Assembly: GCA_959347315.1 (NCBI GenBank)
Contig: OY365810.1
Span: 24,446,007-24,510,006 of the forward strand
Reading direction: 5' to 3'
DNA length: 64,000 nt
Source of the DNA: Bimastos eiseni
Lineage: Eukaryota; Annelida; Clitellata; Crassiclitellata; Lumbricidae
The position numbers and the translations under genes were made by a program. Below are positions 47,101 to 56,205 of the stretch, in pieces (position 1 is the first letter of the stretch; every line of letters starts with the position of its first letter). The notes beneath the pieces were generated by a model. It had not been told where the DNA came from, did no database searches, and was given only the letters and a program-made list of their open reading frames with translations.

Positions 47101-50100
47101 AATCCATTTTTCATCACTTTCGATATTTTTACACTAATGATTAAACAAATTATTAATAAACATTATTGCCAATTGCTTTTGCTATAAAATAATACTAAAC
47201 ATGTTCAATGAATATTTATTGGAACCTATGCTAATTTCAAATTAGAATTTCTGCATTTTTATTAAATTTATGATGATTTTCTAGGTCTGTTGCATCATTT
47301 TCTTATGCTTGCACCACTACAATAATGGTATCGCCTGCAAGCTTAACATCTCCTCCAGCCATCTTGTTTATTCAAAATGGATTAGCTTGTAATTTAAGCC
47401 AATCACAGCTTGAGTAAGAGGTCATATGCAAAGAAATACCATGCTAAGGAAAATGATCAAATAATCCCACGAACTTTGGGAGCGATTTTCTCAGAAGAGA
47501 ATGCAATGAGATTTTAAATTGACATAACTTTTCTCTGGTATAAGATATAAGTGAAACAGAAGCAGTTCTGGAAAGCTAATAGTAAGCTCTACAATGTTGC
47601 ATCAAAAACTCGTTTTTCAAATTTGGAAATATGTGACTGATTTCATACTGAGCCGTCACATATTAGGATGAAATAAATGTTAACAAAATTCATAGAGACA
47701 TATCAATTAATTAACAATAAATAAATCAACCATTTTCTATAAACAAAAACGGACTAGCATATTAAATCACAGCACAATGATACACTTCGAAAGAATTCAC
47801 TCAAAATATATTCAACTGATATAATGTATTCCAGAAGCAAACCAGTCAAACTGTTTAGATGCTCAAAGGAAAACTATTACATTAGATCGTACTTCATCAT
47901 GTGCCTTAAATGTCAAAATAGATAAAATATGTAAAACACACACTACTCACAAGATTAAACTTTCCAGTTTTGAGAAGTTCTTCACCATCGACAGAGTTTT
48001 CCTTTATGTGAATTGTTACCATGAAAAGTGAGTGTGAACGACTGCAATACAATCAAATGATACAGATCTAACAGCAAATTCATCATGTCATCAAATAATA
48101 AGTTCCTTAGTTAAGATTTATGCTTGTACAATTGCCTTTTCTGGATGTAAACAGCCGCTTTGATTTTCGATTCTCAAGTCACTATTTCTATTTTATTTGC
48201 CTTTATGCTATGAATTACTTAGGTGGCCCTACCTAGCAGGACTATTGTCCTTTCTGGGTCCCTTGTTGTTGCTGATTCAGGATTACTACTTGTTATTTCA
48301 TTTTGGTTTCAATGGCTACAATAACATGAATTGAATTGAATAACCAATGCAGCTTGTTGTCAATGTAACTGCCTTCCTTCAAGCTACAGGAAGGTCAACT
48401 GCATCATCAATATTAACAAAGATATAACTCACACTTTTGTTAAGCAAAAGACATAAAAATTACCTCAAAAATAACGACAGATGTAGTGATGCATACAATA
48501 CCACACAGCAACAAGTTGCGATGTTTTGCATCAATGGTGATTCAGACAAAAACCCAGCATATGAAAGAAACTCATCTGAAATCTTATGAACTAACCTCGA
48601 ATGAGCATTCATGAGTGTTGCCGCAGTCTGTCTTCTAGTTGCTCCCAGCTGTAGAATCTGGTAGACCTGATCTTTGCTGTTAACAACCACTTCCTCCAAG
48701 CCTTGAATGATACAAGCCCCCTGCAACCAAATACAAAAGAAAAGAAAACATCAGACACAACACTAGTCATCTGTCACATGAAAATCAATGGCACAAGTTC
48801 AGCTTTTCACATCCACATTTCAGGCCTTGATTTCAAAATTAGGGTTGTACCGAATATTCTCTTCGCATTCGCTTCGGAGCCGTATAGTTGGCCAAATAGC
48901 TATTCGGCATTAGGCCAAATAGAAGCGGTTGAACCGAATACGAATAGTGGTCACGTGACACCTGTTTCTGCACAAGTGGCGGCTCCTATATCGAGTGGAT
49001 TGCAATGGTTCTCCACTGCCTAGACCACCATATCACAGTGTGATATGGTGGTCTAGTTTAGTTTATGTATTAAATTTACTGAACTGGAATTTTTCCTCAC
49101 ATTTGAAAATTTTAAATTTGTCAGTAGGTCTATTTTGTACACTATTTGTATTCGGCCGAATAGTTGGTCCAATTGATCGTATTCGCCCGAATAGTGAAAA
49201 TCACCTATTTGCTACAGACCCAATCAAAACTCAAAATAACAGGCAACCAATGCAAGTACAATCAAGGCGCTGGCAAGCTAAAACACACAGAAATAAAAGT
49301 ATTTACACCAATATTTTTCACTAGACACTGGAGATCGACAATGCCAGACACCAGATTTATACTAACAAATTCATCTTAACCATCTTCCTGGAACAGCTTT
49401 CAACCAAAAAGCTCAACAATGCTGCAGAAATTATTTGCATAAAGAAGCCAAATGTGAGTCACACTTTTTTGGTTGTATCTTCGTAGATCTTCAGTCGTGG
49501 ATTATCAACAGACTCAGCTCCAAGAAGATCAATTAGTTCCTCATTATAGATCTCAAGAAACGAAACACGGACGGTAAACTCCGAACCCTGAAAGAGCAAA
49601 AAACAAGCATCCATTTACAAAACTAATACATTCCTATGCATTCTTTATCAAATCTACATCACAACAGTAAGGTCAAAATAACACAAATGCATTTGACACA
49701 GGAACCTCAAAATACAGTTTAAAACCTTGCCTAACAGCAATAATGGTCATTGGCAGTTAACAGTCTTTTCCCAGTTAATTCAAGCTAGCTATCTGTCACA
49801 AAAGATGACTGAATGTCAACGACATAATCCTTTTACCCATTCAGATAGCCTTAAATGGGTATGAAAATAGAACAGTAGGCAAGCAGAAACAGTGATGCAG
49901 GTAAGGGAAAAACAAAAAGACCTGTTTCTGAAGTCTAGAGAAGAGTTGGTTCATAGCCCTTGGAATGATTCCAGACAGTGGATCATCCTCCCATGAGATG
50001 TTGCTGTCCTCGCTGCGTTCACCCTCCATCGTAAACGTTTTGCCCGTACCCGTCTGGCCATAACTGATCAAAAAAAGTCACAAATCTCCAAGTGACAGGC

Positions 50101-53100
50101 AAAGAAACAAAATCTTATGGGACCTGAAAATCATTCAATTTCTATAATAATATACTTTATCCACTGTCTCCTCTATACCTGTCCACTTCAACAATGTCCA
50201 GAATCTTTGTGTTTCTGTCAATGACAGTCAAAATCTATTCGTATGATAAACAAATGGCAAATAAAATACAGTGTCTATAAATAACACAGCCAATGCAATA
50301 TAATGACACACTACATCAGTAGCCACCATTAATGGCACCATAGTATACTATAACACATTTGCCATCACTGGAGTTTCTTCTCTGAACATAAGACAAAAGG
50401 ACAGTTTGTTATCGAACCTGGCAACCTGTAAAGAAAGCCTGTAATTTGATTGATGTTGCTTGTGCTTTGAGAAAAATATCTTTAAATCCCACTGCTTATA
50501 GCTGAAGCAATTATAAGTCAGCATCACATTCTGCTCAAACTCGGATTTTTGAAGATTTGAGAAGATAAATTTATGCATTTAAAGCTAACGTGAGAATCTG
50601 AAAAAACTGGAGAAAAAAACAAAGTTTCTCAACAATTTACAAAATCCTCCAAAGCTATAGAAAATATTATACAATTATAGCAATTTGTGCAAAAGTACTC
50701 GATGTAAAAAGTGGTCATTAAGGGTTACACTTTAAATAATTTGTAGAGCTGTACCGATATCGCTTTTGCCGATTATGCCGATTAGTTAGCCAATTATTTA
50801 ACCGATTATTTCATTGGATTTCCCAAGATGACTGGTTCTAAACTTCCTACTGATACTGCCTATTGTTGTGATAAAAGCAAACACTTGCTCTGTAGGAGAC
50901 ATATACATGTAGTCGAGGACTAATCCTAGGCAGCCAATACAGCAAGGAAAGATAATTTATGTAACTAGACAAGCCAATGATGCCATTCCTTCCCCAGACA
51001 GGCCACTTTTATGACTTGCCAATTTGGCCTAAAAGGACATGATTGTGCCCAGGGTAATTAAGCAGGCACTATGACTCACTCTGCACAACAGGCCTTATTA
51101 ACATTTTTCAATTCAAATGTCTTGATTCAAACAATTGTGGAAACAAATCACTATTAGGTTCTAGTGAGCAATGTGCCCTGTTGACAAAATGACCAGCATA
51201 ACCAAAAAAGTTCTCTCATGTGGAACTGTAGAATAAAGCTTACTTCTTTGTGTGACTTAGATACACGTGAGCTTGCCCAATAAGCTGACACCCTATAAGT
51301 TCATAGGTTACAAAATGATTGTATCTTATTTAGTATAATTATACTTCAACTGCTCCATCTTCAAAAGACCATCCTAATAAAAACTTCATTTTGTAAATTA
51401 TATAAAAGGGAGCTGGAACATTTCACTTATTCAGATCTCACATGTCTATCTCAGCAAGCCCAACTACACATATTCATACCTATTCCAGGACACTATGATT
51501 CCCTTAAACGTTAATCTCAAATCAACTGCTCTTCATGAAAGATCACAAACAAATTAGGGATGTTAAACGAAAACCGGAATTTCGGTTTTGGAAAACGGTA
51601 ACCGATTGATGTCATTTGCAAACCGGTATTCGATTTTTTATTTTTTTCACCTTATTACTTATCTCACCTATCCCAGATTAATTCCCATAGGAAGATGCTC
51701 AAGTAAGTCAGTCAACTTCAAAGGTACAGACGTGGCTAAGCAAAATATTTCCGCGTCTTCCAACAGGGTACTTAATCGCTCATTGCTAACAAGCAGCCCT
51801 ATTGTCGCGACAAGCCTAACGTGGGTACCTGAGATAGGGGAAGGGTAACCCGAGCATCACTCAGATGGAAGAACTGACTTCAAAGCACCACTTAAATTCT
51901 TCGGTATGGAGTGTTGACGCTGCATTGTGATACGTAATACATGAAATAACGTGCAGAGTTGTGTTATTTACAATTTACAATATTTTTCTAAGAACCGGTT
52001 TAAAACCAAAAACGGTAATAACAACCCTAAAACAAATTTATACCCACAACATTTTACAAAGAAGAAACAAGCCGTAAAATTAACAATAATCGGTCCCAAT
52101 GTCATAACTTTTTACTATTTGCTGGATCCGGGTACGAACCGAATAGTAGCAAATCTGGCCAGCGGCAGCGAGTACCATCCGTAGGCAAAGCATAGTTAAC
52201 CTGCCACGTGCACAGCTATGGAGAACTATCTGTAGTCAATGCAGAGTCTATCGCAATAGCCTTCATATAGCGTATCGTCACACTTAGGGATTCCACCCCC
52301 GGACTTCGTTTTTCAACCCCAGGGTTCGGGGTTTTGTGACGTCAAACTCCAGAGTTAGGGTTTACACCGGCCCTATATACACGGAATACTAACGATATCA
52401 CCAATCTATGGATCGAAAACCATCAGTTTTCAGTGACTAACTGGTTACACAGACAACTGTCTGTTGTTGTGACTTGTAAATGAGTCAAGTGTTCACTGTT
52501 GAGCAATCAGCATGACGTAACAAATATTGTCATTGCCAATACAATGTCCGTTTGTTATTTGTTCTTTCTGTCATGTTTCAGGAATGTACGCAAATTTACG
52601 ATTACTACGAGACGGCCTACGAGACTACGACTACAACAGCATGAACTTCGATTATTGTTGGTAGTGGGGACATTTATGTCATTCAAAAATTTCAAAGTTC
52701 AAACCCGTGTAGCCTAATTAGTGTCGACTGTCAAACAGTACTTACACAGCAATAAGTACTTATTCATGCTAATTATCTCAGCCTGGTGCATCTGTGCCTT
52801 CTGCATTACAGGGCCGTCATCTTCGTTGTCGATTTCATTCTTTCGTCTTAGCAGCATAATTTTGTGCTTTGCCACCAAGTGGCCATGCAGCGTCTTTGTG
52901 CTACCACCTCCCATTTTCAGCGTGACTTTGCACCGTTGGCAGACAGCGAGTTGGTTACCACTACCAGTGACATGCTCAAAATACTGCCACACGGGTGACA
53001 CGCTGCTGCGCAGTTGCCGACCTTCGCGGATATCGTGAAGTTCATGCGACGTTTTGTTTAGTCAGATAGATAAATAACAACAGCGTTCAATATATTCCAA

Positions 53101-56100
53101 TACGCTTAATGAAAAATTCTTTCTTTTAATCACAGGCTCATCGCCAACCGGAAGCGCGTCAGAATACGACGTCAATACATAAAGTAAATATTCGTTGAAA
53201 AATAACACGGAACAGCAGCAGGCAGGACTCAGGAAGTAAGTAAATAATGCAGGTTGTAACTTGTATGCAGTATTACGGTATGCGATAATGCAACTGCTAG
53301 CTTAACATCTCAAAAGTCGGACAAGGCAGTCTGAGTGAATGACTGAAACGGTAGTTTCTTCAACACCTCAACCGACAATTTTTCAACCCCGAAACGACGG
53401 AGTTTGGAAGCCTAAAAACCCCAGGTTTCGGGGTTGAAAAATGTCCGAGGTCCCCGGCCCCCCAGGGATCAATCCCTAGTCACAAAGTAGGCTACAACAA
53501 TATATTTATTATTTAAAAACTTTATTTGTGAAAAACTGTAAAACATTGCTATAAAATTTGAAATATGAAGTTATCAACGACGTCTTTACTCTCTAATATT
53601 TACCGGAAAAGTGGGTGGAGCTTATTCAGGCAGGAAAATTACTGATTTGGTTGCCACCTGGGAAATATGCAACCAAAAGAAATTAAAATATATAAATTAA
53701 CACCATTATTTTAAAGAAAATTCAATGGAATGTAAAGTTCTTGTTTAATTAATCAACAACTTATAAGTAAGTCTGTTAGTCCTAAATTTATTTGATGAAA
53801 AAATATTACTTTATCCAAAAAAATTATTTTTTTCAAAAAAGTTGTTTTTAGCTATTTGCGGGTGTAATATTTGCAGAGGCGAATACTTCCGAATAGTAGT
53901 CCAATATTCGGCCGAGGCGAATGTCCAAGGAGATTTCCGGTTATGCCCTAGTCATAACCAGGCTGAAACGTGACTTCTAACATCAAGTTCACTGAAAACG
54001 CATCATCATTAGTTCCACAATGAATTTCTGAATAGAATAGCAACCTAATGAAAATATAACACATTTCTAGAATACATACGCAAAAATTGTGCAGTTATAA
54101 CCGAGAAGAACCTCCTCCAGTATCGGCACAACCACTGTTTTGTAGACCTCAATCTGCTTAGAATGAACTCCAAAGACTCTGTCGAAATTAAATGTTCGGA
54201 CCGGTGCGGCTGGCATGGTTCGTTCCTTGATGATCACTTCACGTTTGTCTTGGTTCACATCGAGGACACCGTAAGCACCCTGCTTCTTTTCGGAACTATT
54301 GAGTGGTCTAAAAAATATGCAGATAAACAACTCGATCAAGTCTTTATTCTTTAAAGAGCTCAAACTAACATTCTAAGTGAGCCTATAAGGTATAAAAATA
54401 CTGTGGAGCTTCTGTGGCCGAAACTTCAGTGCATTGAAGCTCGAAGCCCCAAAAACGCTGAAAAAGCCAAAAAGCCTGATACCCCGAAAACAGCAATGTA
54501 CTGCAATTGAAAAACGCTGAGCTCCTTCAAAACAGCAAAATTCATTCATCAATCCAGCTTATGCATGAATTCGGCAATCCTCCGAATCCCGGTCCCAAAT
54601 TATTTCGTATGTGTTATCACATAGATATGCTTGCCAAAATTCTTGTTGGCGGACAATTCAAGTGACGGTTTCCTTCTAAATTATGAGACTACAAACTCGT
54701 TCGACGCGTTGGCAAGTGGGTTGTTGGCTTGGTCGAGCGTGGTAGCGGACGATGTTGGATGGAGTTGGATGGAGGTTGTTGCCCGTCGAGATGCACAAAC
54801 ACTGGAACGCATTATCAATAATCATGTGTTGTCGGGGACAACAGTCATCACAGACGCTTGGCGAGGCTATCAGAATGTCGCTCGCATAAACAACGGGGTG
54901 TATGATCATGCAGTTGTTGTGCACGCTCATGAGTTCGTTCATTCAGTACACAGGGACATTCACACAGAAACTATCGACGGATTGTGGGTGCAAGCAAAAC
55001 GTAAACTACGGTATCAGAGCGGTGCAAGTCGCACTCTGTTTGCAAGCTACTTGTCGGCCTTTCAGTGGCGCAACGGTCACAAACAGAACGTTCTCGGCAG
55101 CTATTTGCAAATGCTGTGCGACAATTACAATATTTAGTAGTTGATGACTGGTTGTCTTACAATAAATAACACTTATGCTGTGTTCTATCAATAAATAACA
55201 TACTCTGATGTACTATACTTCCTCTTATTAGTATAAAATAATTTGGGACCGGGATTCGGAGAATTGCCATGAATTCTTTTCATCGATCCAGATTCCATTT
55301 AAGCAGAATTCTTTGCATCAATGCACCTTCGCTTTCGGATACGGCGGAAATCAGTTTCAAGAATTCAGGTTTCGACAATTCGCTACACACCCCTTCGGGA
55401 AGACCACTACACAAATGTGTACAAACGAGAGAATGGTTTTGTTCTATCCTTTAAAGCAATTGTGGTAACGGTCCGGATTTACAAACTCGGCTCCAAATCT
55501 CACATCAAACCAGCTTCTACTTAAGCATGATATTTTCATCAATCCCGCTTCCATTTAGCATAGTATTTCATCTATCCAGCTTCCATTTAGGTTTATTTCC
55601 TTTCATCGGTCGAGTTCTTGCGTACACGGCCTTGTTTACATCGATTCCACTTCCATCGTAATGACATTCTCGCATTTATCCTGCAGCTATTTAAGCATGA
55701 TATTTTCATAAATCCAGCTTTCATTTTCGCATAATTTCTTTCATCAATTCAGTTACTACTTACACGGTCTTCTTTAGGCATCACCAGATGTGAGATTTAG
55801 AGTGAGTTAGCAAATCCGGACCCGTACTGCAATCGCAGCCACGTCCAGACTGTGATGACAAGTTCTCATAGAACAAAATTTCAAAGCATGCTCATTCCAC
55901 TTCGATAATAGCAGTGCTACATAAATACTATTATCGCACTGTTCACATTGACTTTTTCGGGTATCCGAGGTGGCTACCCGAAAAAGTAAACAAATCTGAC
56001 GAACACTCACCGACATCGGACGACCACCTGAATATTCTGGTTCTTTTCCTTCTTTCCGAATTTTTGCAATCCACTGCCTGCCGTCGAGCACATATTATTC

Positions 56101-56108
56101 GACGCCAT
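29101..56108 (-). CDS. KIF11: Kinesin-5 mitotic motor (KIF11/Eg5), complete, 24 coding exons
   Basis: Exons: 56108-56011, 54307-54080, 50063-49922, 49587-49465, 48720-48596, 48041-47951, 46985-46840, 46642-46546, 44497-44402, 44114-44026, 43306-43219, 42064-41876, 40993-40786, 39887-39715, 38570-38442, 38314-38147, 37742-37650, 36671-36610, 35768-35585, 34756-34661, 33050-32828, 32078-31933, 30301-30128, 29265-29101. Sum 3333 nt (1110 aa; human about 1056), all in frame. The N-terminal motor has P-loop GQTGTGKT near residues 111-118, loop L5 with the Trp of the Eg5 inhibitor pocket (SWEDDP), switch I SSRSHSLF and switch II VDLAGSE, then neck [14 protein letters not shown] long coiled coil follows, then the tail BimC box [11 protein letters not shown] with the CDK1-type Thr (about residue 952), and a basic end after DKENK. 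Known role: a homotetramer that slides antiparallel spindle microtubules. Introns are rich in transposons. Confidence 0.96.
30731..31033 (+). other. Unassigned 100-codon open frame inside a KIF11 intron
   Basis: The open frame on the plus strand starts [18 protein letters not shown] and is more GC-rich than its surroundings (about 30720-31280). I recognise no domain. It could be an unknown transposon fragment, part of an antisense non-coding RNA or chance. It lies between KIF11 exons 22 and 23. Confidence 0.2.
33168..33647 (+). mobile_element. Helitron-like non-autonomous element, copy 2 (480 bp), in KIF11 intron
   Basis: It is bounded A|TC at 33168 and CTAG|T at 33644-33648. A hairpin (ACCCGTGA/TCACGAGT) lies right before TAACAGCTAG. 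It shares with copy 1 the 5' block AATTACCTAAATCACGTG and the 3' block GTGATTCTTCACG. A duplicated stretch around 33340-33420 (GCAGTTATTAA...) is internal to this copy. Confidence 0.7.
35098..35130. repeat. (TA)n with interruptions
   Basis: TATATATATATGTGTATATATATATATTATTATTA immediately precedes a SINE copy on the plus strand. It is likely the SINE's AT-rich tail (the SINE is minus strand). Confidence 0.7.
35145..35357 (-). mobile_element. tRNA-derived SINE, family 1, copy e
   Basis: The minus strand reads GTGGCTGATTGGTTAGAGCG, B-box GGGTTCGACCC, and GGACCTTGAGCAAGTTCTTT. It ends ATGTTGGAAGAAGGGCGGTA followed by an AT-rich tail. This is the longest copy and shows the full 3' part. It lies in the KIF11 intron between exons 19 and 20. 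Confidence 0.85.
39240..39572 (+). pseudogene. LINE (CR1/L2-like) ORF2 C-terminus and 3' tail, 5' truncated
   Basis: The plus-strand frame to 39490 ends with [19 protein letters not shown] and a Ser/Arg/Leu-rich end. This is the classic C-terminus of non-LTR retrotransposon polyproteins (pattern: GP.LWNSLP). After the stop comes a short 3' UTR with GAGAGGCGCTTTATAATACG and a (AATAG)n tail at about 39552-39572. It is a dead, 5'-truncated insertion in a KIF11 intron, antisense to the gene. Confidence 0.85.
40110..40378 (+). mobile_element. tRNA-like SINE, family 2, copy 2
   Basis: The tRNA-like part has an A-box region GGATAACACACTGGCAAGCT and B-box GAGTTCAAATC. It is followed by GGCAGTCATACAGTTAAATT (shared with 4463-4660) and ends in a (TTA)n stretch near 40360-40374. 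It lies in the KIF11 intron between exons 13 and 14. Confidence 0.7.
40549..40645. repeat. 25-bp tandem repeat, about 4 copies
   Basis: The unit ATGGAACCAGCATGGGATAC(CATAG) is repeated with few changes. It lies 140 bp beyond the end of KIF11 exon 13 in its intron. Confidence 0.9.
41205..41305. repeat. Short irregular tandem repeat (AAACATGGTATG)
   Basis: AAACATGGTATG occurs four times with spacers containing CTAGTTA. It is simple tandem expansion in a KIF11 intron. Confidence 0.7.
43865..44031. repeat. 34-37-bp tandem array overlapping the KIF11 exon 10 donor site
   Basis: Five units start at 43865, 43902, 43939, 43973 and 44007 (37, 37, 34, 34 bp spacing). On the minus strand each unit carries ACTA(C/T)(A/G)TGTATGTTA. 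The last unit contains the end of KIF11 exon 10 and its GTATGT donor (44025-44020), so the array is a tandem copy of an exon-intron junction. Confidence 0.85.
45269..46063. mobile_element. Probable hAT-like element with GACTCGAGTC arrays
   Basis: The left end CAGTGATGTAGTACTCGAGT and the right end (reverse: TAGGGATGTAGTCAAGTCC) are similar inverted ends. Both are followed by many ACTCGAGTCC, GGACTCGG and CTCGAGACC words. I could not find a convincing 8-bp target duplication. The middle has an open but unrecognised GC-richer section (45400-45700). It lies in the KIF11 intron between exons 8 and 9. Confidence 0.6.
47041..47940. other. KIF11 intron 6, first 0.9 kb of non-coding sequence
   Basis: AT-rich sequence with no recognised repeat boundary, exon or RNA gene. 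Confidence 0.5.
48840..49217. mobile_element. Probable hAT-like element with ATTCGG motifs and a central palindrome
   Basis: The left end TAGGGTTGTACCGAATATTC and the right end (reverse: TGGGTCTGTAGCAAATAGGT) are loosely similar. Flanks TTCAAAAT and ATCAAAAC match at 6/8. Repeated CCGAATA and GGCCAAATA words lie on both sides of a perfect palindrome at 49020-49056. Confidence 0.55.
49020..49056. repeat. Perfect palindrome, 17-bp arms
   Basis: CTAGACCACCATATCAC pairs perfectly with GTGATATGGTGGTCTAG across a 3-nt loop. It sits in the middle of the element at 48840. Confidence 0.95.
50744..51095 (+). mobile_element. AGCTGTACCGAT hAT-like family, partial copy
   Basis: It starts TAGAGCTGTACCGATATCGC. 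It follows the copy at 11534 through TGCCTATTGTTGTGATA, GGACTAATCCTAGGCAG and AAGCAGGCACTATGACTCAC. Internal blocks are missing and no right terminus is found. It lies in KIF11 intron 2. Confidence 0.7.
51555..52030. mobile_element. hAT-like non-autonomous element, TAGGGATGTTA ends (476 bp)
   Basis: The left end TAGGGATGTTAAACG and the right end (reverse: TAGGGTTGTTATTACCG) are inverted copies. Exact 8-bp flanks AAACAAAT occur at 51547-51554 and 52031-52038. AACCGG and CGGTTTT words cluster at both ends. It lies in KIF11 intron 2, next to the nested pair at 52109-53950. Confidence 0.9.
52285..53478 (-). mobile_element. Nested hAT-like element carrying a BED zinc-finger coding fragment (1194 bp)
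   Basis: The left end TAGGGATTCCACCCCCGGAC and the right end (reverse: TAGGGATTGATCCCTGGG) are both followed by TTTTTCAACCCC blocks. Flanks GTCACACT and GTCACAAA match at 6/8. The interior encodes a BED-type zinc finger on the minus strand, the usual N-terminal DNA-binding domain of hAT transposases. The catalytic part is missing, so it is a deletion derivative. Confidence 0.75.
52714..53001 (-). pseudogene. BED zinc-finger fragment of a hAT transposase
   Basis: The 95-residue frame begins [10 protein letters not shown] and continues with a Cys-x2-Cys pair (VCQRC) and a His-x4-His-like pair (GHLVAKH). This is the BED finger pattern (W-x-Y/F near the start, CxxC, HxxxH). No dimerisation or DDE region follows inside the element. 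It may be expressed as part of a chimeric exon, but I see no evidence for that. Confidence 0.75.
54573..55268 (+). mobile_element. Merlin-type DNA transposon, internally deleted copy (696 bp)
   Basis: Terminal inverted repeats of 33 bp (54573-54605 and 55236-55268) are identical at 32 positions; they start GGCAAT and contain CTCCGAATCCCGGTCCCAAA. The exact 8-bp target duplication ATGAATTC lies at 54565-54572 and 55269-55276. An open frame with Merlin/ISXO2 transposase sequence fills most of the inside. Merlin elements make 8-9-bp duplications, so all features agree. It sits in KIF11 intron 1, inside a CATCAATCCAGCTT repeat. Confidence 0.93.
54631..55137 (+). CDS. Merlin/ISXO2-like transposase, C-terminal part (168 aa)
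   Basis: The recognisable part begins near residue 45: [19 protein letters not shown], then [12 protein letters not shown] (second catalytic Asp region), HAHEFVHSV, and [17 protein letters not shown] (third catalytic region). The end is [16 protein letters not shown]. This matches the ISXO2-like DDE domain. The usual N-terminus and the first acidic residue motif are absent. Residues 1-44 do not look like transposase, so an internal deletion has probably fused 5' leader sequence to the C-terminal half. The frame is intact but the product is unlikely to be active alone. Confidence 0.85.
   Translation: MPKFLLADNSSDGFLLNYETTNSFDALASGLLAWSSVVADDVGWSWMEVVARRDAQTLERIINNHVLSGTTVITDAWRGYQNVARINNGVYDHAVVVHAHEFVHSVHRDIHTETIDGLWVQAKRKLRYQSGASRTLFASYLSAFQWRNGHKQNVLGSYLQMLCDNYNI
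55277..55790. repeat. Degenerate repeat with TCATCAATCCAGCTTCCATT
   Basis: The phrase recurs about every 45-55 bp (for example near 55283, 55510, 55550, 55577, 55705 and 55745). The same phrase lies left of the Merlin element (54547-54562), so Merlin inserted into this repeat. It is the same family as 18600-19105. Confidence 0.7.
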
Positions 56109-56205
56109 TTTTCAAATTGTTAATAATTATTTGAAGCAAGCTTTCGAATCCAGAGTGTATTTCGAATCAGCCAATCACATTTCACTTCCGCTTAGAGCAT
56201 CTTGG
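56109..56205 (-). promoter_or_regulatory. KIF11 proximal promoter: CCAAT box and CHR-like elements
   Basis: Reading upstream of the ATG on the minus strand I see TTTGAAAAATGG at the start, then two TTCGAA words (56148-56143 and 56166-56161). An inverted CCAAT box (ATTGGCT, 56175-56169) and an ETS-like GCGGAAGTG (near 56190) follow. CCAAT plus CHR (TTYGAA) is typical of G2/M genes. This is inference from motifs only. Confidence 0.45.

Larger units (their letters stand above)
52109..53950 (-). mobile_element. TAGGGCATAAC family element, large copy interrupted by another transposon
   Basis: The right side (53860-53950) is the reverse of the 21307 element's start, ending CCGGTTATGCCCTA. The left side near 52115-52180 matches its far end (GGTTCGTACCCGGATCC on the minus strand). 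GTCATAAC flanks both sides (52101-52108 and 53951-53958), although the left terminal repeat itself is missing. The 1.2-kb element at 52285-53478 splits it. Confidence 0.65.
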
